Shown: piece after piece, positions 35,339 to 44,950 of the stretch
Layout: every line of letters begins with the position of its first letter
Position numbering within the stretch: position 1 is the first letter of the stretch
Assembly: GCA_023392945.1 (NCBI GenBank)
Contig: JAEWNB010000195.1
Location: 1-58,214 of the forward strand
Origin: Bacteroidota bacterium
Lineage (GTDB): Bacteria > Bacteroidota > Bacteroidia > Bacteroidales > WCHB1-69
DNA length: 58,214 nucleotides
Direction of reading: 5' to 3'
Notes under the pieces: generated by a model
Seen by the model: only the letters and a program-made list of their open reading frames with translations
What the model was told of the DNA's origin: nothing
The model's database searches: none
Position numbers and translations under genes: made by a program

Positions 35339-37372
35339 TTATTGTTTAAGATCATACTCCTTTATATACTTTTCAATAGATTGAATTTCATCTCTCAAAC
35401 TTGCAGCAAGCATAAAATCTAAAGATTTTACAGCTGTTTCCATATTTTTTTTAAGTAATTTTACTTTATGTTGAAGCTGCTCTTTGTTCAACATTTTGGG
35501 AGTTGGTGATTCTGCAACTTTTGGGGAGTCTATTTGGGAGAATTTATAATCACTATATTTTGAAGAATTTCCATTATTTTTTCCGGTCAAAAAAGCATCA
35601 TCAGACTTAGTAATACTCACGGGAGTAATATTATTTTTTTCATTATATATCATCTGTTTTGCTCTTCTTCGATTAGTTTCGTCAATAGTTGCAATCATTG
35701 ATTTAGTCATTTTATTAGCATAAAAGATAACATGACCATTTATGTGTCTTGCGGCACGTCCTGAAGTTTGAGTAAGCGATCTTTCATTTCTGAGGAAGCC
35801 TTCTTTATCAGCATCCATAATAGCGACTAAAGAGACCTCCGGCAAATCAAGTCCTTCACGTAAAAGATTAACACCTACTAATACATCAATAGAACCGTAA
35901 CGAAGATCTTTCAAAATTTCGACTCTATCAAGCGTTTCGACATCAGAATGAATATACTGAGTTTTAATCCCAATTCGGATAAGGTAACCGGTTAATTCTT
36001 CAGCCATTTTTTTAGTAAGTGTTGTAACCAAAACTCTTTCCCCCCTAGTGACTGTTTTTTCAATTTCCTCAAGTAAATCATCCACCTGATTATCTGCCGG
36101 CCGAACTTCAATTAGCGGATCCAGCAACCCTGTTGGTCGAACAACTTGTTCAACGATAACGCCTCCCGCTCTTTCCAATTCATATTGAGCAGGAGTAGCA
36201 CTCATATAAATGGTTTGTCCTATCAGTTCTTCAAACTCATTAAAACGCAACGGTCTATTATCCAAGGCAGCAGGTAGCCTAAAACCATAATCGATTAAAT
36301 TTTGCTTACGTGATCTGTCTCCTCCAAACATTGCCCCAATTTGAGGAACACTTACATGACTTTCATCAATGATCATTACAAAATCATCAGGAAAAAAATC
36401 AAGAATACAAAAGGGTCTTTGTCCGGGTTTTCTTTTATCAAAATATCTAGAATAATTTTCAATACCTGAACAATAACCGAGTTCTTTCATCATCTCAACA
36501 TCATAGGTTACTCTATCTTCAAGACGTTTAGCTTCAAGATGTTTTCCCAAAGACTTCAAATACTCAATTTGTAAGCCCAAATCAAGCAAAATCTGATTAA
36601 CTCCTTCTTTCATTGACTCTTGAGATGTAACAAAGATATTTGCCGGATAAATTGTCAGCTTATCCAACTGAGCTATTTTATTACCGGATTCAGGTTCAAT
36701 TTCATAGATATTTTCAATTTCATTATCTAAAAAAATAATTCTGAATGCATTATCATTATAAGGCGGGAAGACGTCAACTGTATCTCCCTTAACCCGAAAA
36801 TGAGAAGTTTCGAGATTAAGTTCAGTTCTTGAATAAAGGCTATTGATCATTGCATGAAGAAGATTATTACGATCAATAATCATTCCTTTATGAAGCTGAA
36901 TTACGTTTTTGGCAAAATCATCAGGATTTCCAATTCCATAAATACAAGAAACTGAAGCAACAACAATAATATCACGTCTCCCTGAAAGCAAGGTAGAGGT
37001 GGTTCTTAAACGTAATTTTTCAATTTCAGCATTAATTGACAAATCTTTTTCAATATAAGTATTTGTAGTTGGCATATATGCTTCAGGCTGATAATAATCA
37101 TAATATGAAACAAAATATTCAACTGCATTTTGAGGGAAGAATTGTTTAAACTCGCTATAAAGTTGAGCTGCAAGTGTTTTATTATGACTTAAAACTAAAG
37201 CAGGTCGGTTAACATTTTGCAAAACATTGGCAATAGTAAACGTTTTTCCTGAACCGGTGACTCCAAGTAAAACCTGAGCTTTGTCTCCACGATTAAGACC
37301 TTCTGTCAATTCACAGATAGCTGTTGGCTGATCTCCGCTCGGCGAAAAATTAGATACTAATTTAAAGTTCAA
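35339..37372 (-). CDS. uvrB: Excinuclease ABC subunit B
   Basis: 677 residues, full length. Visible parts are Walker A (GVTGSGKTFT), the beta-hairpin region rich in Tyr (YFVSYYDYYQPEAYMP), the DESHVSVPQ box, helicase motifs V and VI (VGVNLLREGLDLPEV and QTSGRAARHING) and the C-terminal UVR motif that binds UvrC. It loads at damaged DNA with UvrA in nucleotide excision repair. It is the last gene of a run with ilvA and waaA, 17 bp downstream of ilvA. Confidence 0.98.
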   Translation of the reverse strand: MNFKLVSNFSPSGDQPTAICELTEGLNRGDKAQVLLGVTGSGKTFTIANVLQNVNRPALVLSHNKTLAAQLYSEFKQFFPQNAVEYFVSYYDYYQPEAYMPTTNTYIEKDLSINAEIEKLRLRTTSTLLSGRRDIIVVASVSCIYGIGNPDDFAKNVIQLHKGMIIDRNNLLHAMINSLYSRTELNLETSHFRVKGDTVDVFPPYNDNAFRIIFLDNEIENIYEIEPESGNKIAQLDKLTIYPANIFVTSQESMKEGVNQILLDLGLQIEYLKSLGKHLEAKRLEDRVTYDVEMMKELGYCSGIENYSRYFDKRKPGQRPFCILDFFPDDFVMIIDESHVSVPQIGAMFGGDRSRKQNLIDYGFRLPAALDNRPLRFNEFEELIGQTIYMSATPAQYELERAGGVIVEQVVRPTGLLDPLIEVRPADNQVDDLLEEIEKTVTRGERVLVTTLTKKMAEELTGYLIRIGIKTQYIHSDVETLDRVEILKDLRYGSIDVLVGVNLLREGLDLPEVSLVAIMDADKEGFLRNERSLTQTSGRAARHINGHVIFYANKMTKSMIATIDETNRRRAKQMIYNEKNNITPVSITKSDDAFLTGKNNGNSSKYSDYKFSQIDSPKVAESPTPKMLNKEQLQHKVKLLKKNMETAVKSLDFMLAASLRDEIQSIEKYIKEYDLKQ

Positions 37373-37389
37373 AATATATGTATTATTAA

Positions 37390-38610
37390 TTATTGTAGTA
37401 TTTTAGCTTCTAACCCGCGCAATTTAAGTTCATTAATAATCTGGTTCAGTTGAGATTGATCTTGTAAATTCACAGTAAGGGTAATTAAAACGTGTCCAAT
37501 CGGAACAGAATGAATTGAGCGTTCATGTTCAATATTTTGAATATTAACTTTAAGTTTCTCAAAAAGAGAAGTCAATTTTCTTAATTCACCTGACTGATCG
37601 GGAGTAATAACCTGAATAGAAGCCCTTAGTTTCTCTTCCATCATTCCTTTCTCCACAATCTGCTGTAAAAGATTCATATTAATATTTCCCCCACTAATAA
37701 TTGGCACAACATTTTTCCCTATAAAATTAGCTTTTTTAAACAAAACGGCAGCAACAGAAGCAACGCCGGAAGGTTCAGCCAAAATTTTAGCTCGTTGTAA
37801 CAAGAGATACGCAGTATGGGCGATTTCGTTATCAGTAACCGTCACTAGGTCATCGACATATTTTTGAACCAAATTAAAGGTAAGATCACCCGGTCTTTTA
37901 ACTGCAATTCCGTCAGCAATAGTATTAACATGAGGCAGCTGAACTAATTTATTTGCTTTACGAGATTCAAACATAGATGCAGCCCCATCAGCCTCAACTC
38001 CGATAATTTTAATTTTTGGATTCATTTCTTTTACAGCAAGAGCAATTCCACTGATTAGTCCGCCGCCGCCAATAGGGACAACAATAATATCAACATCTTG
38101 TAACTGGTTGAAGATTTCAATGCCGATTGTTCCTTGTCCTGCTATTACAAAAGGGTCATTAAAAGGATGAATATAGGTTGCATTATTTTCCTTACAATAT
38201 ATCTGAGAAGCCTCAAAAGCATCATCAAAAGAGTCTCCCGACAAGATAACATTAGCCCCATATGACCGAGTAGCAATAACTTTCAGAGGGGGCGTAAAAG
38301 AGGGCATAAAAATTGTACTTTTAATTCCAAGTTTTGTAGATGAATAAGCAACTCCTTGAGCATGATTCCCGGCTGAAGCAGCAACAACAGAGCGTTTTAT
38401 TGCATTCTTATCCAAATTAGCGATTTTATTATATGCTCCCCTGACTTTAAATGAACCGGTAGTTTGCAGATTTTCAAGTTTCATATACATATTGCATTCC
38501 GCCATCTGAGAAAATGACTTAGAAGTCAAGAGGGTCGTATTTTTTGTAATGCCGGATAAAGTTCTTTGAGCTGCGACAATATCCGAATATTTAATTGTAA
38601 AATCACTCAT
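37390..38610 (-). CDS. ilvA: Threonine ammonia-lyase with one C-terminal ACT domain
   Basis: 406 residues. The PLP-dependent domain (about 1-320) carries the PLP lysine in TGSFKVRGAYNKI and the phosphate-binding GGGGLISG loop. A single ACT domain (about 330-406; IQVITPDQSGELRKL) follows, as in the short threonine deaminase group. It forms 2-oxobutyrate for isoleucine synthesis or threonine catabolism. Its start overlaps the end of waaA by 8 bp. No other isoleucine genes are near, so a catabolic role is possible. Confidence 0.93.
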   Translation of the reverse strand: MSDFTIKYSDIVAAQRTLSGITKNTTLLTSKSFSQMAECNMYMKLENLQTTGSFKVRGAYNKIANLDKNAIKRSVVAASAGNHAQGVAYSSTKLGIKSTIFMPSFTPPLKVIATRSYGANVILSGDSFDDAFEASQIYCKENNATYIHPFNDPFVIAGQGTIGIEIFNQLQDVDIIVVPIGGGGLISGIALAVKEMNPKIKIIGVEADGAASMFESRKANKLVQLPHVNTIADGIAVKRPGDLTFNLVQKYVDDLVTVTDNEIAHTAYLLLQRAKILAEPSGVASVAAVLFKKANFIGKNVVPIISGGNINMNLLQQIVEKGMMEEKLRASIQVITPDQSGELRKLTSLFEKLKVNIQNIEHERSIHSVPIGHVLITLTVNLQDQSQLNQIINELKLRGLEAKILQ

Positions 38611-39847
38611 AGATAACAGAATTTAATAAATTAAAAATTTTATCAGAAGAACCTAAATTACTATAAACAAATTGTTTACAAATAGCTGACACATTATTGT
38701 AGTATTCAAAATCGCTATCTAACTTTGTAAGTGAAGAATTCATTTCTGAGAAATTATGAACCGGGAAAGCTACCCCCAATCTCACGAGTTCAGTTGCTTC
38801 ATAAAATTTCTTATAATGAGGTCCGAAAAAGAGAGGGGTCCCAAAAACGGCGGGTTCAAGAATATTGTGTAACCCGGTTTCAAAACCACCTCCGATATAA
38901 GAATAATCAGCATACTTATAAATTTTACTCAAAAGACCAATTGAATCAATTATCAGAACCTGATATTTTGACAAATCCTGTCTATCGCACTCTGAAAAGC
39001 GTAATACCTTATAAGATGAAAAATTATTTACAATATTATCAATATGATTTTGATCAATAAGGTGAGGAGCAATAATTAATTTAAAATTACAATTATGTGC
39101 ATCCAAAAGTTGGAGTAATAAATATTCATCAGGTTCCCAAGTACTACCGGCTACGATCAACTTTTTATTACTTTTAAAATCAAGAACAAAATCCAACTGA
39201 TATGATTTAGAGGCTATTGCAAAAACTCTATCAAAACGAGTATCCCCCGTAATTTCAACTTTATCTATACCTATTGAATTAAGCAACGACTTTGATTCTT
39301 CATTTTGAACGAAAAAAAAGGAAGCCTTTTTTAGTTGATCAGCAAACCATTTGCCATAAGTTTTAAAAAAATGCTGCGAAGGTCTAAAAATAGCAGATAT
39401 ATAATAAAATGGTATTTTTAAATTATATAGGGTGTCCATATAATTGTACCAATATTCATACTTTACAAAAATAACAACCTTTGGATTAACAATTTCAATA
39501 AATCTCTTTGCATTATGAGGAGTATCAATTGGGAGGTAAGAAATTATATCTGCAACCGGGTCATTTTTTTTCACTTCAAAGCCTGAAGGAGAAAAAAAAG
39601 TAACCAATATAGTTATCCCGGGAATTTTTTCTTTCAATTTTAGAATTAGGGGTTTTCCTTGTTCAAATTCTCCCAGGGAAGCACAATGTACCCAATAGAT
39701 TAATTTTTTTTCGGAACAATTATTTTTAAGAAATGTGAATACATTTTTTCTTCCCTCACACCAAAGCCTTGCCTTACTATTAAAAGGAGAGGCAATCCAT
39801 AACCCAAATTTATATAGATATATTACGAGTGTATAAAAGAATCTCAT
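38603..39847 (-). CDS. waaA: 3-deoxy-D-manno-octulosonic acid transferase
   Basis: 414 residues of glycosyltransferase family 30. An N-terminal membrane-associated helix is followed by WVHCASLGEFEQGKPL, the acceptor-binding block with the catalytic Glu. The C-terminal half has VAGSTWEPDE, ADYSYIGGGFETGLHNILEPA and FFGPHYKKF, which bind CMP-Kdo. It adds Kdo to lipid A at the inner membrane, so the organism makes LPS or lipooligosaccharide with a Kdo inner core. It is 1 bp after an outer membrane protein gene. Confidence 0.95.
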   Translation of the reverse strand: MRFFYTLVIYLYKFGLWIASPFNSKARLWCEGRKNVFTFLKNNCSEKKLIYWVHCASLGEFEQGKPLILKLKEKIPGITILVTFFSPSGFEVKKNDPVADIISYLPIDTPHNAKRFIEIVNPKVVIFVKYEYWYNYMDTLYNLKIPFYYISAIFRPSQHFFKTYGKWFADQLKKASFFFVQNEESKSLLNSIGIDKVEITGDTRFDRVFAIASKSYQLDFVLDFKSNKKLIVAGSTWEPDEYLLLQLLDAHNCNFKLIIAPHLIDQNHIDNIVNNFSSYKVLRFSECDRQDLSKYQVLIIDSIGLLSKIYKYADYSYIGGGFETGLHNILEPAVFGTPLFFGPHYKKFYEATELVRLGVAFPVHNFSEMNSSLTKLDSDFEYYNNVSAICKQFVYSNLGSSDKIFNLLNSVIYE

Positions 39848-39848
39848 T

Positions 39849-40628
39849 TTAATATTTATAGAAAGTTGTCACTTTTTTCTTTTCATATAGAGGAACAATC
39901 CAACCTATTTTAAGTCCAAAAAGAGCACTAAACTTATAAGGAATATTATCAGTAGGACCAATAATAAAAATATAATTTCTATCGGGTTTTGTCCATAATT
40001 CAGTTATTTCAATTCCAGCATAAAAACTGGCTACACGTCTTTTCTGCATAAATAGATAACCCACAAACTGAGACATACAGAATCCTGAGGAACGTTGATC
40101 ATATCCTTTTTTATAGTTCCCCAAAAGTTGAGATACTTGGTTGTCCGGGTCTGAAATATGTATTTTATGTTGAAAAAAACCGAACCCAGTACGAATCCAA
40201 ATTCCGGAGTTTTTCCATCTATTAACAGGAATAACTTTTCCAACGCCAAACCCTAAATTCCAATAGCGTCCTTCCAAATAGATTGTAGCTTTCAAACCAT
40301 TTCCATCAATAACATCTCCGTTAGAATTTACAATATCACCCAGTACTGAAGCGGGATCATCAATATTGGCCCCAAAAAGATAATTAAAATTCAGGTCCCA
40401 AGTCCAGTTATGAAATGTTTTGTAAGTAAAACCTGTCCCAATATTAAAATTTCCATGAAATTTCTTTGCCAGTTCTCCGGCAGGGAGTTGATAGGAGAAA
40501 TTAGCACCTGTCCAGAACATAGAAGTAGCAGTATCAACATATTTTTTTCCATCATCATATTGCTGAGCAAATAAAAAAGAAGGAATCAGTAAAAGAAGAG
40601 AAAAAAATAAAGATATTTTAGAATTCAT
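39849..40628 (-). CDS. Putative outer membrane beta-barrel protein
   Basis: 259 residues with a signal peptide ending near FAQQYDD. The mature protein alternates aromatic and polar residues in strand-like segments such as FWTGANFSYQLPAG, GTGFTYKTFHNWTWDLNFNYLFGA, YWNLGFGVGKVIP and IWIRTGFGFFQHKI. It ends in an aromatic residue. The family is not one I can name. It leads the operon with waaA, ilvA and uvrB, and the waaA link suggests an envelope role. Confidence 0.7.
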   Translation of the reverse strand: MNSKISLFFSLLLLIPSFLFAQQYDDGKKYVDTATSMFWTGANFSYQLPAGELAKKFHGNFNIGTGFTYKTFHNWTWDLNFNYLFGANIDDPASVLGDIVNSNGDVIDGNGLKATIYLEGRYWNLGFGVGKVIPVNRWKNSGIWIRTGFGFFQHKIHISDPDNQVSQLLGNYKKGYDQRSSGFCMSQFVGYLFMQKRRVASFYAGIEITELWTKPDRNYIFIIGPTDNIPYKFSALFGLKIGWIVPLYEKKKVTTFYKY

Positions 40629-40694
40629 CCATTAAAAAATTATAGTTAACCATCAAATTATAAGAAAAAAATTATTCTAACAACTTTAAACATG

Positions 40695-40702
40695 CAAAAA
40701 TA
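40695..40702 (-). promoter_or_regulatory. Promoter of the OMP-waaA-ilvA-uvrB run, -7 element
   Basis: TATTTTTG on the minus strand, 66 bp before the first start codon. Confidence 0.6.
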
Positions 40703-40757
40703 CTATTTTAATAATTAAAAACCTTTCGGAAGTCATACAAATAAAATATTTTTTTTA

Positions 40758-40765
40758 TATCTTTG
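40758..40765 (+). promoter_or_regulatory. Universal stress protein promoter, -7 element
   Basis: A perfect TATCTTTG on the plus strand, 32 bp before the start codon. Confidence 0.75.
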
Positions 40766-40797
40766 TCAGCAAATTCAAAAACATAAAACAAATAAAT

Positions 40798-41643
40798 ATG
40801 AAAAATATTATTGTTGGAATTGATTTTTCACCAAATTCAATTAATGCATTAAAACATGCCGTTGCAATTTCTCTTAAATCTGGTGGTGCATTACATCTTA
40901 TTTGGGTTAAAAGTCCCAGTACTACAAAGATAATTGAAACAGATATCAAAGACCATGTTTTGCAAATTGTACAAACAAAATTAAATGAACTATTAAAAGA
41001 CTGCAAGGCAGAAGCCCCTAAAAGTGAAGCACGTAGTGTTATTTTAGAAGGGAAACCAGCAAATGAGATGATTAAATATGCTTCAAACTTACCTGATTCA
41101 CTGATAGTAATTGGGACTCATGGGGCGTCAGGATTTGAAGAAATGTTTGTTGGAAGTAATGCATTTAAAATAGTATCAATGAGTCCTGTTCCTGTTATGG
41201 TTTTACGGGAAGGCATTCAGATCAACCGTGATTTAACACAAATACTAGTTCCTATTGACACTAGTTTTGAAACTTTGCAAAAAATGAAATATGCCATGAA
41301 ATTTGCAAAAGTATTTTCTGCAAAAATATTACTATTAGGCTTAATTTCCGAACAACCAGAGACAAAACATATTGTTTCTGTTCAACTTGGTCATGCCATG
41401 AGAATGCTTGAACAAGCAAATATAAGGCACGATTGGACTTCTCTTGAAATCAAGGGAAATATTTCTAAAGAGGTTGTGGATTTTGCAAAAAAATTAGATG
41501 TCAATCTTATGATTATCATGCGGGAGGAAGAGCAAGAATTTTCAGATTTCTGGCTTGGAACAACAACCCGACAGGTATTGAATACAACTCCTATGCCGTT
41601 GTTGATTATACCTAACATTACTCATTTTGCCATAACAAGATAA
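40798..41643 (+). CDS. Universal stress protein, tandem UspA domains
   Basis: 281 residues made of two Usp folds. The first (about 1-140) begins IIVGIDFSPNSINAL and ends IGTHGASGFEEMFVGSNA with the ATP-binding GxxG-type loop. The second (about 148-277) begins ILVPIDTSFETLQKM and lacks a clear GTHG motif, so probably only the first domain binds nucleotide. Such proteins respond to starvation or redox stress. It precedes a dipeptidase gene by 9 bp and they may be co-transcribed. Confidence 0.92.
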   Translation: MKNIIVGIDFSPNSINALKHAVAISLKSGGALHLIWVKSPSTTKIIETDIKDHVLQIVQTKLNELLKDCKAEAPKSEARSVILEGKPANEMIKYASNLPDSLIVIGTHGASGFEEMFVGSNAFKIVSMSPVPVMVLREGIQINRDLTQILVPIDTSFETLQKMKYAMKFAKVFSAKILLLGLISEQPETKHIVSVQLGHAMRMLEQANIRHDWTSLEIKGNISKEVVDFAKKLDVNLMIIMREEEQEFSDFWLGTTTRQVLNTTPMPLLIIPNITHFAITR

Positions 41644-41652
41644 TTTATATTT

Positions 41653-43404
41653 ATGAAAAAAAACTTCTTATTCATTACCATTGTAGTTTTTACAATGGTA
41701 AGTTCTCAGTTAATTGCTTGTACAAATTTTATCATTACCAAAGGTGCAAGTAAAGATGGATCATGCATGGTTACTTATGCTGCCGACTCTCATACTTTGT
41801 ATGGGGAATTATATTACAGACCTGCTGCCGACTATCCCGCCGGCACAATGATGGATATCATCGAATGGGATACTGGAGAAAAATTGGGACAAATTCCACA
41901 GGCACTCCACACCTATTCAGTTGTAGGCAATATGAATGAACATCAACTATCAATTGGAGAAACCACTTATGGTGGTCGTGAAGAATTATGGCATTCGCCC
42001 GGAATGATAGATTACGGGTCTCTCATATACATCACTCTTCAAAGAGCAAAAAATGCTCGTGAAGCTATCAAAGTAATGAGCGAACTAATCAATTCTTATG
42101 GATACACTAGCGAGGGTGAATCATTTTCGATAATAGACCCTAATGAGGCTTGGATTTTTGAAATTATTGGAAAAGGGCAGGAAATGAAAGACGCCAAGGG
42201 AAAAATAATCAAAGGATGGTCAAAGGGAGCTGTTTGGGTAGCCAGAAGAATTCCGGACGGCTATATTTGTGGACATGCAAATCAGGCAAGGATTACCACT
42301 TTCCCTTTAAGTGACGGAATAAAATCAATTACCAGCAAAGAAATTGCCAAGATTTTTAATCCGGAAATTGAAACAGTATATGCGTGGGATATAATTTCAT
42401 TTGCAAAATTAAAAGGATATTATGATCCTAAAGCACCCGATGCCGGATTTAGTTTCTGCGATGCATACTGTCCTATTGATTTCGGAGCAGCAAGAGGATG
42501 TGAAGCAAGAGTATGGACTGCATTTTACCGTTGTAATCCAGCATTAATGGCCCAATACGAAGATTATGCCAGAGGGGATAATCTATCACACAGGATGCCA
42601 TTATGGATTAAACCCGATCATCTTATTTCCATTCAGGAAGTGATGCAATTGATGAGAGACCACTATGAAGGGACTTCTATGGATATGACAAAAGATTTGG
42701 GAGCAGGACCATTTGAATGTCCTTATCGCTGGAGACCAATGAATTGGGAATTAAATGGTGAAAACTACTTGCATGAAAGGGCAACTGCAACCCAACAGAC
42801 AGGATTTTCATTTGTTGCTCAGGCAAGAAATTGGTTACCTGATAAATTTGGAGGAGTTTTTTGGTTTGGAGTAGACGATGCAGGCAGTAATTGTTATGTA
42901 CCTATGTTTTGTGGAATAACAGAAATACCTGAAGAATTTAGGGAAGGAAACGGCTCCATGGTTGATTACTCTCCAACTGCTGCATTCTGGACATTTACCA
43001 AAGTAAGCAATATGGCATATAGCCGTTATAAAGATATGATTGTTCCTATTAAGGCTTTACAGAAAAAGATGGAAACAGGTTTTGTGAATGATATACTTCA
43101 AATGGAAAAAGAAATGGCAAATCTTTTCAATACCAATCCTGCTGCAGGGCAGCAAAAAATAAATTTCTATTCAAAGGAAAAGGCCAAACTGGTATGCAAA
43201 GAGTGGAACAAACTCTATGAATATTTGCTTGTAAAATATAATGATGGAAACGTTAAGAAAGAAAAAGACGGAAAATTCCTGAAAACAAATACAGCAAAGC
43301 CTCAGTGTGAATTTCCTGATCAACCAAGATACTCTGACAAATGGTATGAAATGATTGTTAAAGATTGCGGATCCAATATTAAAATGCCTTCAGAAAAAAA
43401 ATAA
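41653..43404 (+). CDS. C69 family dipeptidase
   Basis: 583 residues. The signal region ends at ACTNF, where Cys23 is the expected N-terminal nucleophile of this Ntn-hydrolase family after cleavage. It continues with SMVTYAADSH-type motifs near residue 40, IDPNEAWIFEIIGKG and VARRIPDGYICGHANQARI. C69 enzymes split dipeptides, and Bacteroidota carry several exported copies. The start at 41653 gives a normal signal peptide (KKNFLFITIVVFTMV). Confidence 0.92.
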   Translation: MKKNFLFITIVVFTMVSSQLIACTNFIITKGASKDGSCMVTYAADSHTLYGELYYRPAADYPAGTMMDIIEWDTGEKLGQIPQALHTYSVVGNMNEHQLSIGETTYGGREELWHSPGMIDYGSLIYITLQRAKNAREAIKVMSELINSYGYTSEGESFSIIDPNEAWIFEIIGKGQEMKDAKGKIIKGWSKGAVWVARRIPDGYICGHANQARITTFPLSDGIKSITSKEIAKIFNPEIETVYAWDIISFAKLKGYYDPKAPDAGFSFCDAYCPIDFGAARGCEARVWTAFYRCNPALMAQYEDYARGDNLSHRMPLWIKPDHLISIQEVMQLMRDHYEGTSMDMTKDLGAGPFECPYRWRPMNWELNGENYLHERATATQQTGFSFVAQARNWLPDKFGGVFWFGVDDAGSNCYVPMFCGITEIPEEFREGNGSMVDYSPTAAFWTFTKVSNMAYSRYKDMIVPIKALQKKMETGFVNDILQMEKEMANLFNTNPAAGQQKINFYSKEKAKLVCKEWNKLYEYLLVKYNDGNVKKEKDGKFLKTNTAKPQCEFPDQPRYSDKWYEMIVKDCGSNIKMPSEKK

Positions 43405-43415
43405 TTTTCAGAATT

Positions 43416-43868
43416 TTATTTTGGGTTATCTTCGGCAAACCATTCGGCATAAGATTTGTCGGTTTCACGAAGCCTTAACGAAAAAAGCTGCACATGAGGA
43501 GGCAGCTTTTTTTGAAGTCTCTCTGCAAAATCAGCGATAAGATTCTCAGAAGTAGGTTGATAAGGTACCAACAATATATTTTCGTAATTCTTATTAAGGG
43601 AGCTAATAAGTTCAGGGTCAGTATTTTGAGAGATTACCAAAGCATGATCAAAACGATTAATGATTTCATGATTAACAATCATTTTTAAGTCAACAAAATC
43701 CATCAACATTCCCTTTTTGGGAGAAAAGTTATCATAGTTTGGGATTCCTTTAACTGTAACATCAAAATGATAGGAATGACCATGGATATTTTTACAAAGT
43801 CCATCATATCCTATCAGAGCATGTGCCATTTCAAAAGAAAACTGTTTTGTAATTCTAATAATTGCCAT
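43416..43868 (-). CDS. queD: 6-carboxytetrahydropterin synthase (QueD/PTPS family)
   Basis: 150 residues. Zinc ligands are His16 in FEMAHAL and His29 and His31 in NIHGH. Cys25 lies four residues before the first HGH histidine, giving the CxxxHGH motif of QueD. The Glu-containing variant of PTPS-III, which replaces FolB in folate synthesis, is not seen. QueD acts in queuosine synthesis from dihydroneopterin triphosphate. It is 1 bp after a secreted nuclease gene and in the same run as folP. Confidence 0.92.
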   Translation of the reverse strand: MAIIRITKQFSFEMAHALIGYDGLCKNIHGHSYHFDVTVKGIPNYDNFSPKKGMLMDFVDLKMIVNHEIINRFDHALVISQNTDPELISSLNKNYENILLVPYQPTSENLIADFAERLQKKLPPHVQLFSLRLRETDKSYAEWFAEDNPK

Positions 43869-43869
43869 T

Positions 43870-44940
43870 TTAATAAATAACTATTTTACGGATTTGAACT
43901 AATTTATCATGTACAATTTTCACAACGTAAATCCCAGATGCAAGATTCTCTGTAGAAACTTCTATAATGGGATTCGATATTTCACCAATATTCAATACAA
44001 TTTTCCCAAATAGATCACAAATTAGCAGTTCATCAATAGACAAAGAATTGTTAGTTATATAAAACATATCTTTTGCGGGATTTGGATAAACAAGAAATTG
44101 GTTATTAAGATCAAAAACAGAAATTGCATTGGGATAAAAAGGAGATACAGAATCGCTTCCAAATACTTTCCCCACCAATTCAGGATAATCAATAAATGGA
44201 TTTCTATTATTTTGAATCAGATATACCTGATTATTACGGTCAATTTCTTTTTGACTAACCGGATCAAGGATATTCCATGAAATCAACATATTCAAAGCCC
44301 ATGATTTAAAATCAGATCCGATAAACATGGACTGAGATTCTTCCCCTAAATTAGAATCCATATAACGGGTAGCCATATAAAAATAGCTTCTTGCGAAATC
44401 CCCTTTATAAGAGTCAATAGGTTCAAAAACAATACCGGTGTAACCCGGGAAAGAACAATTTCCCAATTTTGAGCCGTTAGTGCTTATCCAAGTTGGGTTA
44501 TCCACTTCGCCAAAGGGAGAATTTCCACGACGATTATTTACATATCCATCTGTTGGATAAATATGAAAAATATCAGAATTTAAAGGAGCTATATCTCCAA
44601 ACCAACTTTTGGGAAGAGAATGTTCTCTGTTGTAGCAGTCTCCTTCAACACTATAATTACCGCATTGGTCATCACCAAAACTAAAACTATAGGCAGGTGT
44701 TCCGGAAGGAATATCGGAATACATATCCCAAACTTTTCCATTGGGTTTGTCGTCCGTTAAATAAAAATGAGTCCATAGGGAGTTGTATGACAACACATTA
44801 TGATCATCAATAATGGAATGTAAAGCTACTCGTAGTTGATACCCTTTTTTTCCGAAAGCACTATTATAGTAATTAGATGGTATTTGAGCTAAAAGAGAAG
44901 CTGAAAAGAACAGACAAAAGATAAAAAAAAGATTTTTCAT
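43870..44940 (-). CDS. Secreted endonuclease I family nuclease with T9SS tail
   Basis: The start chosen is the ATG at 44940 (MKNLFFIFCLFFSASLLAQ), a clean signal peptide. A longer frame to 44970 would run into folP. It has 356 residues. The endonuclease I core has YNREHSLPKSWF, holding the catalytic His, and DIFHIYPTDGYVNNRRGN. The last ~75 residues form a T9SS type A sorting domain (VYPNPAKDMFYI, LASGIYVVKIV). It should be secreted and degrade extracellular DNA or RNA, perhaps for nutrient gain. It lies between folP and queD. Confidence 0.93.
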   Translation of the reverse strand: MKNLFFIFCLFFSASLLAQIPSNYYNSAFGKKGYQLRVALHSIIDDHNVLSYNSLWTHFYLTDDKPNGKVWDMYSDIPSGTPAYSFSFGDDQCGNYSVEGDCYNREHSLPKSWFGDIAPLNSDIFHIYPTDGYVNNRRGNSPFGEVDNPTWISTNGSKLGNCSFPGYTGIVFEPIDSYKGDFARSYFYMATRYMDSNLGEESQSMFIGSDFKSWALNMLISWNILDPVSQKEIDRNNQVYLIQNNRNPFIDYPELVGKVFGSDSVSPFYPNAISVFDLNNQFLVYPNPAKDMFYITNNSLSIDELLICDLFGKIVLNIGEISNPIIEVSTENLASGIYVVKIVHDKLVQIRKIVIY

Positions 44941-44950
44941 ATAAAAAACA